NCBI RefSeq assembly: GCF_000428905.1
Contig: NZ_KE386815.1
Span: 372,816-436,815, forward strand
DNA length: 64,000 nucleotides
Reading direction: 5' to 3'
From: Brumicola pallidula DSM 14239 = ACAM 615
GTDB taxonomy: Bacteria > Pseudomonadota > Gammaproteobacteria > Enterobacterales > Alteromonadaceae
Part shown: positions 44,210 to 53,704 of the stretch, piece after piece
Layout: each line of letters begins with the position of its first letter
Position numbering within the stretch: position 1 is the stretch's first letter
Position numbers and translations under genes: made by a program
Notes under the pieces: model-generated
Databases searched by the model: none
What the model saw: only the letters and a program-made list of their open reading frames with translations
Told to the model about the DNA's origin: nothing

Positions 44210-44404
44210 ATGTTCGTTTGTATGTGCTATGGCATTACTGATAAGCAAATTAAAAACGCAGTGGAAACGCATGGCGTGGGTAACATACGCGAATTAAAAA
44301 ATGTCATGGCGCTAGGCAGTCAATGTGGAAAATGCATTGAATTAGCGCAGCAAGTTATTGATAATACAATTATGGACGAGACTTTATTTAGTGATGCTGG
44401 TTAA
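44210..44404 (+). CDS. bfd: Bacterioferritin-associated ferredoxin
   Basis: ATG 44210, eight bases after AGGTGG, gives a 64-residue product; an ATG upstream at 44165 lacks a ribosome-binding site. The 2Fe-2S ligands are visible as MFVCMCYG at the N-terminus and GSQCGKCIEL (about 37-46). Bfd reduces ferric iron in bacterioferritin to release it. An intrinsic terminator follows. Confidence 0.9.
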   Translation: MFVCMCYGITDKQIKNAVETHGVGNIRELKNVMALGSQCGKCIELAQQVIDNTIMDETLFSDAG

Positions 44405-44458
44405 CTTCCCCCCCTGCCTAACACTATACAGCAGCCGCAGAAAGTAAACTTAATAAAA

Positions 44459-44480
44459 AAGCCTCAAAGAATGAGGCTTT
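44459..44480. terminator. Bidirectional terminator between bfd and grxD
   Basis: AAGCCTCA and TGAGGCTT form an 8-bp stem with a 5-base loop, with an A-run before and a T-run after, so it can serve both converging genes. Confidence 0.85.
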
Positions 44481-44515
44481 TTTGTGTCACTTTAGGTGAC
44501 CACAGTGTTAAGCAT

Positions 44516-44851
44516 TTATTTTACTTCGTCTTCCGACTTCACTGCCGCTTCTTTTAATAATGGTTGAAGTTCGCCCTGCTGAAACATCTCTAAGATAATG
44601 TCACAACCGCCGATCAATTCACCTTTTATCCAAAGTTGGGGGAAGGTTGGCCAATCTGCAAACTTAGGCAATTCACTTCTAATGTCTGGATTTAGCAGTA
44701 TGTCAACGTAAGCGAATTGCTCGCCACAATTCATTAGCGCTTGAACCGTCTGAGCTGAAAAACCACAGCTTGGCAACTTAGGAGAACCTTTCATGTATAA
44801 CAAGACTGGGTGCTCGGCAATTTGTTCTTTAATTTTATCTATTGTTTCCAT
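44516..44851 (-). CDS. grxD: Monothiol glutaredoxin 4
   Basis: ATG 44851 with AAAGGTTATTCA upstream gives 111 residues, the normal length for Grx4; the open frame extends upstream without a suitable start. LPSCGFSAQ (about 27-35) is the CGFS active site that holds a glutathione-ligated Fe-S cluster, and WPTFPQLWIKGELIGGCDI the glutathione-binding region. It transfers Fe-S clusters to target proteins. Confidence 0.95.
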   Translation of the reverse strand: METIDKIKEQIAEHPVLLYMKGSPKLPSCGFSAQTVQALMNCGEQFAYVDILLNPDIRSELPKFADWPTFPQLWIKGELIGGCDIILEMFQQGELQPLLKEAAVKSEDEVK

Positions 44852-45048
44852 TGAATAACCTTTATCTGAAATGTAAATGCTGCGCGTATCATATCCCAAG
44901 ATATGCGGTTTATCTTTAATAAAACAACCCGTAATTCTTAATCGCACGATATTAATAATATTAGAACGAAAAAACAGTAAAAAAATGATCTTCTTTTCGT
45001 GTTTTGTCGAATCAGTTATAACTTATTAATTAATTTATTAGAGTTTAT

Positions 45049-45076
45049 TATTGGGTTTACTATAATAGTCCCAATA
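45049..45076 (+). promoter_or_regulatory. Inverted repeat around a -10 box upstream of sodB
   Basis: TATTGGG (45049-45055) and CCCAATA (45070-45076) flank a TATAAT (45061-45066). The arrangement would let a dimeric repressor cover the promoter. No clear -35 is present. Confidence 0.45.
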
Positions 45077-45090
45077 ACATAGGTACAGGA

Positions 45091-45213
45091 ATGGAAACAC
45101 AAACAGTGCAAAACAATGCTCGCGTTTGTTATTTCAGTACAGGCTTACCAACATTGGCCTGCAAGTTTGACATTTACACACTGACTCACAACGGAGAAAA
45201 ACATGGCTTTTGA
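45091..45213 (+). CDS. Possible 40-residue leader reading frame overlapping sodB
   Basis: ATG 45091 lies seven bases after AGG and opens 40 codons ([20 protein letters not shown] onward) that end at TGA 45211-45213, eleven bases inside sodB in another frame. No family known. It could be an accident of an open leader or a regulatory upstream frame. Confidence 0.3.
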   Translation: METQTVQNNARVCYFSTGLPTLACKFDIYTLTHNGEKHGF

Positions 45214-45784
45214 ATTACCCGCATTACCTTATGAGAAAAACGCTCTGGAACCGCATATTTCTGCAGAAACATTAGAGTTTCATTATGGTAAACATCACGC
45301 GACATACGTTACTAAACTGAATGGCCTAGTGGACGGTACTGAATTGGCGACTAAGTCACTTGAAGAAATCATCAAAACGTCAGACGGTGGCGTTTTTAAT
45401 AATGCTGCTCAAATCTGGAACCACACCTTTTACTGGAATAGCTTAAGCCCGAATGGCGGCGGCGAAGCAAAGGGTGCATTAGCTGACGCAATTAACGCAA
45501 AATGGGGTTCATTTGCGGACTTTAAGACGGCGTTCAATGACAAAGCAGTGAACAACTTTGGCTCAAGCTGGACTTGGCTAGTAAAATTAGCTGACGGCAG
45601 CTTAGATATTGTGAACACCAGCAATGCTGATAATCCACTGACTCAAGACGACGTCACACCACTACTGACGTGTGACTTGTGGGAACACGCTTATTACATT
45701 GACTATCGCAATGTACGTCCAAATTACTTGGTCGCATATTGGGCACTTGCTAACTGGGATTTCGCGGCTAGCAACTTCGCGTAA
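45203..45784 (+). CDS. sodB: Iron superoxide dismutase
   Basis: The 193-residue product shows all four metal ligands: H in [13 protein letters not shown] (about 26), H in [11 protein letters not shown] (about 73), and D and H in [15 protein letters not shown] (about 157-161). The sequence around them ([19 protein letters not shown]) is of the iron-dependent type. It removes superoxide in the cytoplasm. ATG follows ACGGAGAAAAAC. A strong terminator follows. Confidence 0.95.
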   Translation: MAFELPALPYEKNALEPHISAETLEFHYGKHHATYVTKLNGLVDGTELATKSLEEIIKTSDGGVFNNAAQIWNHTFYWNSLSPNGGGEAKGALADAINAKWGSFADFKTAFNDKAVNNFGSSWTWLVKLADGSLDIVNTSNADNPLTQDDVTPLLTCDLWEHAYYIDYRNVRPNYLVAYWALANWDFAASNFA

Positions 45785-45840
45785 GTTATCGCAAAAGAAA
45801 CAATATATAAGATTACTCTGAAGATATAGTGTAGCAAACA

Positions 45841-45870
45841 AAAAACCACCAACGATTGGTGGTTTTTTTT
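45841..45870 (+). terminator. Intrinsic terminator after sodB
   Basis: AAAAACCACCAACG and its partner ATTGGTGG form a hairpin ended by a run of eight T. The flanking A-run allows use from both sides. Confidence 0.85.
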
Positions 45871-45976
45871 ATCTAAAATATACTATTTGCTAAGGGGGTT
45901 AAGGCGTGGAACTAAGTCAATTTATAGGTCGCCTAATTTGGTGTCAACGTCAGCCCCAGCAGCCAATGTTTGTATT

Positions 45977-46939
45977 TTACCGTGTTACCATCTGGTGGTT
46001 GCAAACCAATGCAATTTTGTCACCTTTTTCAGAAAAGCGTAGACGACTTATGCCAGCAGGGCACTGTGTGCTCAGGCCGTCTAATGGCGTCCACTTTTTA
46101 GCAGCGCTGGTGTGGTGCCATTGATACAATTTACTCTCCACGGCAGTCACCGCATAGCCTTCTGGTGACCATGCGTAATAGTAACTACCTACCGGCATGT
46201 CTACCAATTTAGCCGTAGTCTTCTTTTTGGTATCCACAGATCGCAGTTGCCATGTCGCTTCATCAATTTGTTTACTATAACTAAATAAGCTTGAATCGGG
46301 GATTGACCATAAACTTGGCCCTATATTGGTATCCAGCACTCGGCCCTGATCAGTTGGTTTATTAATGCTGGCTAAGCGCAGCGTTTGCGGTTTACCTAAA
46401 ACAAATAGAAGCACTTTTGTTGCACCATCCCAGACATGATAACCAACTGGTTCAACAGCAGGTAATAAGTTTTTTTTAGCTTCCCCATTATCCGATTGTA
46501 AATACCAAAGCTCTTGTTTTCCTTCACTATTAACTCTTATTACTGACAGTCCTTTACCGTCAGGTGTCGGTGTTGGGCTATACTCACTGCTCAGCGAATT
46601 ACTTAAGTTTGTTGAAGACTGAGTAGTGAAGTCATATACGAAAATATCTGTTTGGCTGGTATTCTCACTCGTGATCATCTGAGTGTAGGCCAACGCAGTG
46701 TCGCCATTAATGAAGTAAGGCTGATTGGTATAACTAAGTGAATCCGTTATTTTTTGAAAGTTGCTCAACTTGATTATTTTAGGTGCCGGCTTTCCTGCAA
46801 TTTTGTCAGAAAGACTGTCTTCATAACTAACAGATGCAATCATAATATCGGATTCTGATTGAGCTGATGTAAAAAATGCTACCAAAAAAATAAGCACTGA
46901 TGATATTGAGATCTTAAAAAATTGCGTTATTCTAACCAT
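45977..46939 (-). CDS. Exported beta-propeller-like protein (TolB/WD40-like), function unknown
   Basis: The 320-residue product has a signal peptide (about residues 1-27, FKISISSVLIFLVAFFTSAQS) and repeated strands with S-P-D/S-P-E-G motifs (YSPTPTPDGKGLSVIRV, YYAWSPEGYAVTAVE, RLRFSEKGDKIALV), characteristic of propeller blades as in TolB. ATG follows AAAGGGTAAGAAA. It lies 13 bp after the MFS gene on the same strand and is probably co-transcribed with it. Confidence 0.75.
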   Translation of the reverse strand: MVRITQFFKISISSVLIFLVAFFTSAQSESDIMIASVSYEDSLSDKIAGKPAPKIIKLSNFQKITDSLSYTNQPYFINGDTALAYTQMITSENTSQTDIFVYDFTTQSSTNLSNSLSSEYSPTPTPDGKGLSVIRVNSEGKQELWYLQSDNGEAKKNLLPAVEPVGYHVWDGATKVLLFVLGKPQTLRLASINKPTDQGRVLDTNIGPSLWSIPDSSLFSYSKQIDEATWQLRSVDTKKKTTAKLVDMPVGSYYYAWSPEGYAVTAVESKLYQWHHTSAAKKWTPLDGLSTQCPAGISRLRFSEKGDKIALVCNHQMVTR

Positions 46940-46952
46940 TTTCTTACCCTTT

Positions 46953-48134
46953 TTAGTGCTTTTCTAATAATGGTTTTTGCCTAGAAAAGGCGGAACTGCT
47001 AACTAAGAGTAATGCGAAAGCACCAATAAAAGCAAAACTTGCTGATATTAAAAAGCTTTTCTCAGCGCCAGCACCTTGCATCCAGGTATTTCCAGCAATA
47101 AAACTACCCAACGCACCACCTATACCAAAGGCAATACTGACGTACAATGCCTGCGCTCTGCTTTGAAAGCCATTGGCAAAATAGGTATGTAAAAAATGCA
47201 CCGAGGTCGCATGCGTCATACCGAAACTAAACGCATGCAGTGTTTGACTGAAAATAATTACACTCGTAAATTCAGGGACTAACGCTAAGCAAAGCCATCT
47301 TATAGACGTCAATAACATTGAAAATATCAACATCCACTTGACTCCAAACCTCACAATAAGTCGTGATGCAATAATAAAGATACCAATTTCGGATAACACA
47401 CCAACGGCGATAAACAAGCCTGTTTGTTTACCCGAATAATCGAGTTGTCCCATATAAAGTGCAAAAAAACTATAGTACGAGCCAAAACTGATTTGTAAAA
47501 AAATAGCGGATATAATAAAGGCAATAAAAACTAAACTACGGACTTTGTACCACTCGTTGACCACCACCCGCTCATGTTTTGGTACGACTTGAGGTGAGGC
47601 AATAAAGAGCGAGCTGATATATAGCGCAAATAAACAAAAACTGGCAGTATAAATAATCACTTCTGTCGTGAAGTAATCGAGTAGAAAACCAATAATTAAG
47701 CTTAGGACGATAAAACCGATACTGCCCCACAAACGCACAGCACCATAACCACCTTTGCTTTCTTTCGTTGCATTCACAGTGATGACTTCAAGCTGCGGCA
47801 GCACCGCGGTCCAAAACATCATCATGATCCCGAAACTAAAGGTTAGCGCCCAAAAACTGAATGAGAAATAAACGGCGGTAAAAGTAACAAATGCAAGCAA
47901 GCAACCAAAGCGCACAATATCCGCTCCTCGCCCTGTTTTATCTGCGACCGCGGCCCATAAGTTCGGCCCTAACACTCGCGTCAGTGTAATAATGGCGAGT
48001 AAACTGCCTATCTCCTGTGAACTGAATCCACGCCCATCAAGAAAGACCCCCGCAAAAGGGGTAATAACGCCCAATTGGCCGAAATAGAAGAAATAAGTAA
48101 GAGAAAGAAGCCCTAAGTTTGTAGGGCTCGACAT
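46953..48134 (-). CDS. MFS transporter, HcaT/phenylpropionate-permease-like
   Basis: About 393 residues from ATG 48134 (MSSPTNLGLLSLTYFFYFGQLGVITPF), with twelve hydrophobic segments predicted by eye. LWAAVADKTGRGADIVRFG is the loop 2-3 motif of the major facilitator superfamily, and the N-terminal FFYFGQLGVITPFAGVFLDGRGFS resembles the HcaT/MFS_1-like group. Substrate unknown. It lies after aroC with a 124-bp gap, a neighbour order common in this group. Confidence 0.8.
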   Translation of the reverse strand: MSSPTNLGLLSLTYFFYFGQLGVITPFAGVFLDGRGFSSQEIGSLLAIITLTRVLGPNLWAAVADKTGRGADIVRFGCLLAFVTFTAVYFSFSFWALTFSFGIMMMFWTAVLPQLEVITVNATKESKGGYGAVRLWGSIGFIVLSLIIGFLLDYFTTEVIIYTASFCLFALYISSLFIASPQVVPKHERVVVNEWYKVRSLVFIAFIISAIFLQISFGSYYSFFALYMGQLDYSGKQTGLFIAVGVLSEIGIFIIASRLIVRFGVKWMLIFSMLLTSIRWLCLALVPEFTSVIIFSQTLHAFSFGMTHATSVHFLHTYFANGFQSRAQALYVSIAFGIGGALGSFIAGNTWMQGAGAEKSFLISASFAFIGAFALLLVSSSAFSRQKPLLEKH

Positions 48135-48258
48135 CGCCGCCTTACTTTTCGTCGTGATCAGTTTAGACAGTAGCAAGACTTATTCCCTGTTCAGAAAGTG
48201 GTGCTCAGTAAACACAGCCGATAACATACACAGCCCATAGTAACGGTCATGTTGGCAG

Positions 48259-49356
48259 TTAACGCTGTGCGGGAATAATTGGCGTTATTGAGTTGACTAG
48301 ACTGTTTTGAGCTCGATGCCTAAGCAAATGATCCATTAATACAATGGCTAACATGGCTTCCGCTATCGGCACAGCTCGAATGCCAACACAAGGGTCGTGA
48401 CGACCTTTTGTAATAACCTCATCAGATTGACCATTAATATCCACCGATTCACCTGAAATACTGATGCTAGAAGTGGGTTTCAGCGCCATATGCACTATAA
48501 TTTCTTGACCACTAGAAATCCCTCCTAGAATGCCGCCAGCGTGGTTAGTATGAAATCCTTCAGGCGACATTTCGTCTCGATGCTCAGTTCCTTTTTGATT
48601 GACTACTTCGAAGCCGTCACCGATCTCAACACCTTTAACTGCATTAATTCCCATCATTGCGTGCGCGATATCAGCATCAAGACGATCAAAAACAGGCTCA
48701 CCTAATCCCACAGGCACATTTATAGCGCTTACGCTTACTTTGGCACCTATTGAGTTACCTTCTTTCTTTAAGTCGCGCATATAGGCATCTAGTGCTTCTA
48801 ACTTGGTTTCATCCGGACAGAAAAAAGGATTAGTGTTAGTAACACTATGGTCCACTTTATCAACCGCAATTGGACCCAATTGACTAAGGTAACCACGTAC
48901 TTCAATGCCGTATTGTTGTTTAAGATATTTTTTAGCTATGCCACCTGCGGCAACACGCACAGCAGTTTCACGGGCCGATGAGCGACCACCACCACGATAG
49001 TCTCTAAAACCAAATTTTTGCTGGTAAGTATAATCAGCATGACCGGGGCGAAATGAGTCTTTAATTTTAGAGTAATCTTGACTACGTTGGTCTTTATTAT
49101 TAATTAATAAACCAATACTGGTCCCCGTCGACTTACCTTCAAAAACACCACTAAGAATTTTTACCTCATCATCTTCTCTGCGAGCGGTTGTATATCTGGA
49201 TGTTCCTGGCTTGCGGCGATCCAAGTCGCCCTGCAAATCGGCTTCGTTTAATGCGAGTCCCGGAGGACAACCATCAACCACGCCACCGATGGCAATACCA
49301 TGACTCTCTCCAAAGGTTGTCACGGTAAATAACTTACCTATTGTGTTCCCAGACAT
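48259..49356 (-). CDS. aroC: Chorismate synthase
   Basis: The 365-residue product matches AroC along its length: [18 protein letters not shown] at the N-terminus, [29 protein letters not shown] (about 103-131), a [20 protein letters not shown] block (about 256-276) and [18 protein letters not shown] near the C-terminus. It makes chorismate from EPSP with reduced FMN, the last step of the shikimate pathway. It follows prmB with a 115-bp gap on the same strand. Confidence 0.97.
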   Translation of the reverse strand: MSGNTIGKLFTVTTFGESHGIAIGGVVDGCPPGLALNEADLQGDLDRRKPGTSRYTTARREDDEVKILSGVFEGKSTGTSIGLLINNKDQRSQDYSKIKDSFRPGHADYTYQQKFGFRDYRGGGRSSARETAVRVAAGGIAKKYLKQQYGIEVRGYLSQLGPIAVDKVDHSVTNTNPFFCPDETKLEALDAYMRDLKKEGNSIGAKVSVSAINVPVGLGEPVFDRLDADIAHAMMGINAVKGVEIGDGFEVVNQKGTEHRDEMSPEGFHTNHAGGILGGISSGQEIIVHMALKPTSSISISGESVDINGQSDEVITKGRHDPCVGIRAVPIAEAMLAIVLMDHLLRHRAQNSLVNSITPIIPAQR

Positions 49357-49471
49357 GTTGTTCTTTCCTTATTTCTGTAGCTAATACTTTTTCGATATAA
49401 TTCAATTACTTCAAGAATTTTGCGGATGTCGTTCACTTGACATCACTTTTAACTGTGCATTGACGCAGTAT

Positions 49472-50401
49472 TCAATTTTTGTCTCGCCAATAAGTAACCA
49501 GCGTTTCTTTTTGAATCGCGAAAATTCCACTGCCACCCTGAGATAACTCACACCAAGTAAGCTGCAAGCCAGCAAAACGACTAGCAATATGCACCTCACT
49601 GTTGCCTACCTCAACAAACAACCAAGCACCATCACTCATATAATCAGGGGCTTGTTGCAACATTATTTCGACTAAATCTAAGCCATCTTCTCCAGCTGCC
49701 AAAGCATGCTCTGGCTCATGATGAAATTCGGCGGGCAAGTCAGCCATATCGTGAGCGTCAACATAGGGTGGATTTGAAACGATGAGATCGTAGCGCTCTC
49801 CTTTTAAGCCCAGAAACAAGTCAGATAGCAACGGAATTACCTGCTCTTCTAATTGATACTCGTGAATATTCATGGAAGCAACATCAAGCGCATCCGCATC
49901 GATATCGGCAGCATCGACCATTGAATCAGGAAATTGATTAGCTAAAGCAATCGCAATGCATCCTCCGCCTGTGCAAAGATCAAGGATTCGTTTCGGCTCG
50001 TGATTTAAGTATGGCGTAAAGCCCTGCAGGATTAATTCGGCGATAGGAGAACGTGGAATTAAGACACGCTCGTCCACGTAAAACGGCATACCCGCAAACC
50101 AGGCCTGATGCGTAATGTAAGGTAATGGCTTTTGCAATTCAACACGCTGTTGCAACCAGTCTGCCATAAGTTGCTTTTCGGCTTCTGTAACGTGAGTATT
50201 ATATAATGCTTCTTGACGCACTGTAGGCATGTCCAAGGGTAAGTTTATAGCTTGAAAAACTAAACTAGAGGCCTCATCCCATTCATTATCAGTACCATGA
50301 CCGAAAAAAATACCGGCTTGATAAAATGCAGAAATAGAATAGCGGATCCAGTCTAGTATCGTGACTAGCTCTGGCGGATAAGATGGTTGTTGTATATTCA
50401 C
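49472..50401 (-). CDS. prmB: Ribosomal protein L3 glutamine methyltransferase
   Basis: The 309-residue product has the AdoMet motif ILDLCTGGGCIAIALA (about 139-154), and the catalytic SNPPYVD (about 208-214) of protein-glutamine N5-methyltransferases. The N-terminal helical part and LPYITHQAWFAGMPFYVDERVLIPRSPIAELI are of the PrmB type and not the release-factor-methylating PrmC. It methylates a glutamine of L3. It is divergent from smrB, as in other gammaproteobacteria. Confidence 0.95.
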   Translation of the reverse strand: MNIQQPSYPPELVTILDWIRYSISAFYQAGIFFGHGTDNEWDEASSLVFQAINLPLDMPTVRQEALYNTHVTEAEKQLMADWLQQRVELQKPLPYITHQAWFAGMPFYVDERVLIPRSPIAELILQGFTPYLNHEPKRILDLCTGGGCIAIALANQFPDSMVDAADIDADALDVASMNIHEYQLEEQVIPLLSDLFLGLKGERYDLIVSNPPYVDAHDMADLPAEFHHEPEHALAAGEDGLDLVEIMLQQAPDYMSDGAWLFVEVGNSEVHIASRFAGLQLTWCELSQGGSGIFAIQKETLVTYWRDKN

Positions 50402-50500
50402 AGGATCCTTAGGTGGAATAGCGATATTACTGACTTAATATCGACGTAATACTGCTATAATACGCAGAAATTCAATCAAATTCGCTTGTTATCTGCACTT

Positions 50501-51073
50501 ATGAAGAAAAAAACTTCAATATTATCGAACAAAGACAGTCCTCAAGATGAGATTTCATTTACGAGCCTATTCGATGGCGTAAAACCCGTCAAACATGATC
50601 GCTATGAATTAAGTCCAGAGGACAGAATAGTTCAATTGAAACAGCGGCAGTTTTCAAGCGCCGCGACCGACAAAAAAGCCAATGCGCTGTTTGAATTTTC
50701 GGATGGTTTTGAAGCCAGCTTTAGCAGCACGGGGCCACTCAAGTACGTTGCCGATGGTGAGCGCACTGATAGGGTCAGGCAGCTCCGAAGCGGTGAAATA
50801 ACACCTGAACTGATCGCTGACTTACACGGCTTGAATGCAGAAGCCGCAAAAAACGAAATTGCGGCATTATTATTTGAAGCACACAGAAAACACTACTCAT
50901 GCGTTTGTGTCATGCATGGTATTGGCACCGGCACATTAAAGCGCAAAGTACCTAGTTGGTTAATACAGCATCCGTATGTGACTGGTTTTCACCAAGCTAC
51001 ATTAGAATGGGGCGGCAATAGCGCATTACTGGTGCTCATAAAACAAAGTGAAGAGCACAATAAATACGATTGA
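50501..51073 (+). CDS. smrB: SmrB, Smr-domain endonuclease for stalled ribosomes
   Basis: The ATG at 50501 (MKKKTSILSNKDSPQ) is used; a TTG upstream at 50486 would only add five residues. The C-terminal Smr domain has LIADLHGLNAEAAKNEI (about 108-124) and CVCVMHGIGTGTLKRKVPSWL (about 135-160). SmrB cuts mRNA between collided ribosomes in E. coli. Divergent from prmB with a shared 99-bp gap. Confidence 0.95.
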   Translation: MKKKTSILSNKDSPQDEISFTSLFDGVKPVKHDRYELSPEDRIVQLKQRQFSSAATDKKANALFEFSDGFEASFSSTGPLKYVADGERTDRVRQLRSGEITPELIADLHGLNAEAAKNEIAALLFEAHRKHYSCVCVMHGIGTGTLKRKVPSWLIQHPYVTGFHQATLEWGGNSALLVLIKQSEEHNKYD

Positions 51074-51075
51074 GC

Positions 51076-51204
51076 TTACTTGTGTTCGTCAGGTGAACTG
51101 TTGTGAATGAACAGATAAGTAAAATAAGCACTCATAATTAGCATCACTAAAATGCCAAGAAGAGAGCCCCAGACTACCGCGTCGCCGAATATCATTGATA
51201 ACAT
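51076..51204 (-). CDS. 42-residue membrane peptide, DUF3149-like
   Basis: ATG 51204, preceded by TGAGGTAATTT, encodes MLSMIFGDAVVWGSLLGILV and onward, one membrane helix and a short charged tail ending SSPDEHK. The FGD-x-x-V-W-G-S-L-L-G pattern is that of DUF3149, small inner-membrane proteins widespread in marine gammaproteobacteria. Its stop lies three bases from the end of the opposing smrB gene. Function unknown. Confidence 0.8.
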   Translation of the reverse strand: MLSMIFGDAVVWGSLLGILVMLIMSAYFTYLFIHNSSPDEHK

Positions 51205-51333
51205 AAATTACCTCATTGGTTTGTGTTTATGCATTAATAGTAGTCAAACATTGGCATTGTAAATGTGATCGAGATCAATAATTAAACCTCGTTTTGTGTC
51301 TTTCAGGGGAATTAATTGCGCTAGATCAATTTT

Positions 51334-51921
51334 TTAAAATATGAGACGCATAAACCAGTTCTGATTTAGGTCATCTTCACAGGTTTTTAATTGCGTTGCA
51401 TAGCGTTTTGAACGTGAACCGACTTTTTGAGCAACACCAATCAACCATTGCTTCTTGCGATAAGATTTACGTTTGTAGCCACCCCAACCTTCGTGATAGT
51501 TAAGATATTGGGCATTAGCGTCCCACTTAGACACTTTGTTGATTTGATGTGTTTTCTTAATAAACCACCCCATAAAATCAAGGGCATCGTCGAAATCTTC
51601 TCTACTAGCAAACATCCGCCCGGTCTCTCTTTTGTAATCGTCCCATGTCATTGTTTTAGCTTGGGAGTATCCATAAGCTGAACTAACTCTTCCCCAGGGG
51701 ATCAAGCCAAAAAGAATGTAGTCACGGGGAGGCAATGCGTCATGGCGAAACGAACTTTCTTGGTACATCATCGCCATAGGTACATGAATAGGTACACCCC
51801 ATTTTTCACGCATATCTGCTGCGGCATCAAACCAGTCACGTTTTTCATAAAATATTTCGCAAATATTTTCTTTTTGCGTTGGCGGTTTAGTTGCACAACC
51901 GCTCATTAGAATGAGAAACAA
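51334..51921 (-). CDS. Lysozyme/transglycosylase-like lipoprotein
   Basis: After the lipobox LILMSGC the ~187-residue mature part contains PMAMMYQESSFRHDALPP, the catalytic-glutamate region of SLT-type lytic transglycosylases, then SSAYGYSQAKTMTWDDYK and a YLNYHEGWGGYKR block. It would cleave peptidoglycan at the outer membrane. The start is unclear: TTG 51921 leaves a signal of only eight residues, while the frame upstream reads KFSNPIYLA, which makes a proper signal, but starts from GTC rather than a start codon (51953-51951). Confidence 0.75.
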   Translation of the reverse strand: MFLILMSGCATKPPTQKENICEIFYEKRDWFDAAADMREKWGVPIHVPMAMMYQESSFRHDALPPRDYILFGLIPWGRVSSAYGYSQAKTMTWDDYKRETGRMFASREDFDDALDFMGWFIKKTHQINKVSKWDANAQYLNYHEGWGGYKRKSYRKKQWLIGVAQKVGSRSKRYATQLKTCEDDLNQNWFMRLIF

Positions 51922-52024
51922 TGCTAAATAAATCGGATTTGAAAATTTGACGTTAAAAAAAATGAACTTTTCGATGTTAACCTACTCTTATTTGTACATG
52001 CGAATTAACAAGTTTCCCTGTTAG

Positions 52025-52058
52025 CCCGAGCTTCTCAATGAATGTTCGGGTTTTTTTT
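52025..52058 (+). terminator. Intrinsic terminator with no gene upstream on its strand
   Basis: CCCGAGC (52025-52031) pairs with GTTCGGG (52044-52050) with one mismatch, followed by eight T. On the plus strand the nearest upstream gene ends at 51073, so it may end an unannotated small RNA beginning near 51980. Its orientation does not serve the minus-strand genes on either side. Confidence 0.55.
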
Positions 52059-52126
52059 GCTTCCAATGTCTAAAACATGAATTTCAGAGCCACTATCGTA
52101 GTTGATGGTATGACAACATATCTACT

Positions 52127-53704
52127 TTATTGAGCAAAATAATCTTGTATGAAATCAGAAAATGCTTTGCTGTCCGCTTGTTCAATTTGTACCCGAGATT
52201 GAATAGATTCCACTGCTTGTTGGCGGAACATATCCTGCGTCATATGCAAATAATTCAACCCAGAAGCATACTTTTTATATTCATCTGCTAACTCTAAACC
52301 TAATGTACTATTGTCGATTTCGTGATCAATTAAGGTCTTTAGCCATTTAGCAGATGGCGTGTTGCTCGGGTCTGTGACTTTCTCGAATTCGCGTTCGACA
52401 GCTGCTGAATACTTTGCATTCAGATTTGCCTCATCCAACGTTTTAGCGACTTCTCTTAATTCAGTGAATAATTCAGTGGACCAATCCGTTAACGAAATGG
52501 CTTTACCTTCATGCGTTAACATTAAGCCGGGCTTACGCCCCTCAATAACGACTGCATCTAAATTATGTTCGCTTTCATCATACGCAGGTTGCGTAAACTT
52601 TGGTGATTCTTTTAGTAAACAATACAACAAAAATACATCTAAGAAATAAAATTGGTTTTCATCGATACCGAGTGGAGAGAATGGATTTACATCTAATGCG
52701 CGAACTTCAATATAGCTGACACCTCTATTTTCTAGCGCATCGCTGGGCTTTTCAAGCGATTTTGCAACTTGTTTAGGTCGAATAGGTGAATACAACTCAT
52801 TTTCAATTTGCAAAACATTACTATTCAGTTGTTGCCATCCATCTTTTTCATTCGACGAAAAGGCAGCGTATTGGTCGGACGGCGTATTTATGGCCGCGCG
52901 TACCGAACTGACGTAAGAGCTCAAATTGTTGTAACTAATATTTAACGCTGATTGCTCTGAGTTTGTATAGCCTAAGTCACTCATTCTCAACGATGTAGCA
53001 TAAGGCAAGTATAAAGTTCCTTTACCTAATTTTTTAAATGGAAACGTATTCTCTTTACCTGCCAAAAATGACTGGCAAAGTGCTGGAGAAGCACCATATA
53101 AATAAGGAATAAGCCAAGATAAGCTTCGAAAATTACGAATTAAATCAAAATAATACAAAGAACGATTATCCATGTTATTTTCTACTTCGTGTAAATCACA
53201 CCACGCTTGCCAAAACTCATCAGAAAAAGAAAAATTAAAATGCACGCCAGCGATGACTTGCATCGTACTACCGTAACGGTTGTGTAAACCTGTACGATAC
53301 ACTTCCTTCATTTTTGCAACATTAGAGCTACCATACTGAGCAATTGGAATGCATGTATCTTTATTCACGAAGCACGGCATACTCATTGGCCATAGCGTTT
53401 CATCGCCAATATTTTCATATACAAACTTATGAATATCAGCAAGTTGAGCCAATGTTGTTTTCGGCTCCTTTTCAGGCGGCGTAATGAATTCCATTAAGCT
53501 TTCAGAAAAATCTGTAGTGATCGTATCGTGAGTCAGTTTTGCTCCAAGTGCTTCAGGATGGTTAGTAGTCGCTAGTCCGCCAGACGGATCGACTCGAAGC
53601 GCCTCTCTCTCTACCCCATGTTTAATATTGGGCAACGAAGTTTGAAACTGTGGTTGAGAAAGTGCTGCTAAGCGATTTGAAAAGGTAAGTGAATGAATGG
53701 ACAA
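52127..53704 (-). CDS. gshA: Glutamate-cysteine ligase
   Basis: The 525-residue product matches the gammaproteobacterial GshA: NIKHGVEREALRVDPSGGLATTNHPEALG (about 26-54), HDTITTDFSESLMEFITPP, ATSLRMSDLGYTN, and YIEVRALDVNPFSPLGIDENQFYFLDVFLLYCLL (about 330-365). It makes gamma-glutamylcysteine, the first step of glutathione synthesis, which the nearby gloA and grxD products use. Confidence 0.95.
   Translation of the reverse strand: MSIHSLTFSNRLAALSQPQFQTSLPNIKHGVEREALRVDPSGGLATTNHPEALGAKLTHDTITTDFSESLMEFITPPEKEPKTTLAQLADIHKFVYENIGDETLWPMSMPCFVNKDTCIPIAQYGSSNVAKMKEVYRTGLHNRYGSTMQVIAGVHFNFSFSDEFWQAWCDLHEVENNMDNRSLYYFDLIRNFRSLSWLIPYLYGASPALCQSFLAGKENTFPFKKLGKGTLYLPYATSLRMSDLGYTNSEQSALNISYNNLSSYVSSVRAAINTPSDQYAAFSSNEKDGWQQLNSNVLQIENELYSPIRPKQVAKSLEKPSDALENRGVSYIEVRALDVNPFSPLGIDENQFYFLDVFLLYCLLKESPKFTQPAYDESEHNLDAVVIEGRKPGLMLTHEGKAISLTDWSTELFTELREVAKTLDEANLNAKYSAAVEREFEKVTDPSNTPSAKWLKTLIDHEIDNSTLGLELADEYKKYASGLNYLHMTQDMFRQQAVESIQSRVQIEQADSKAFSDFIQDYFAQ

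Noticed and set aside
45906-46124. 72-residue plus-strand frame after sodB
   Set aside because: Overlaps the end of the minus-strand exported propeller-like protein, whose frame is supported by a signal peptide and repeats.
52025-52058. Terminator of gshA
   Set aside because: The T-run is on the plus strand, whereas gshA and the next gene are on the minus strand; in that direction the hairpin is preceded, not followed, by the homopolymer.
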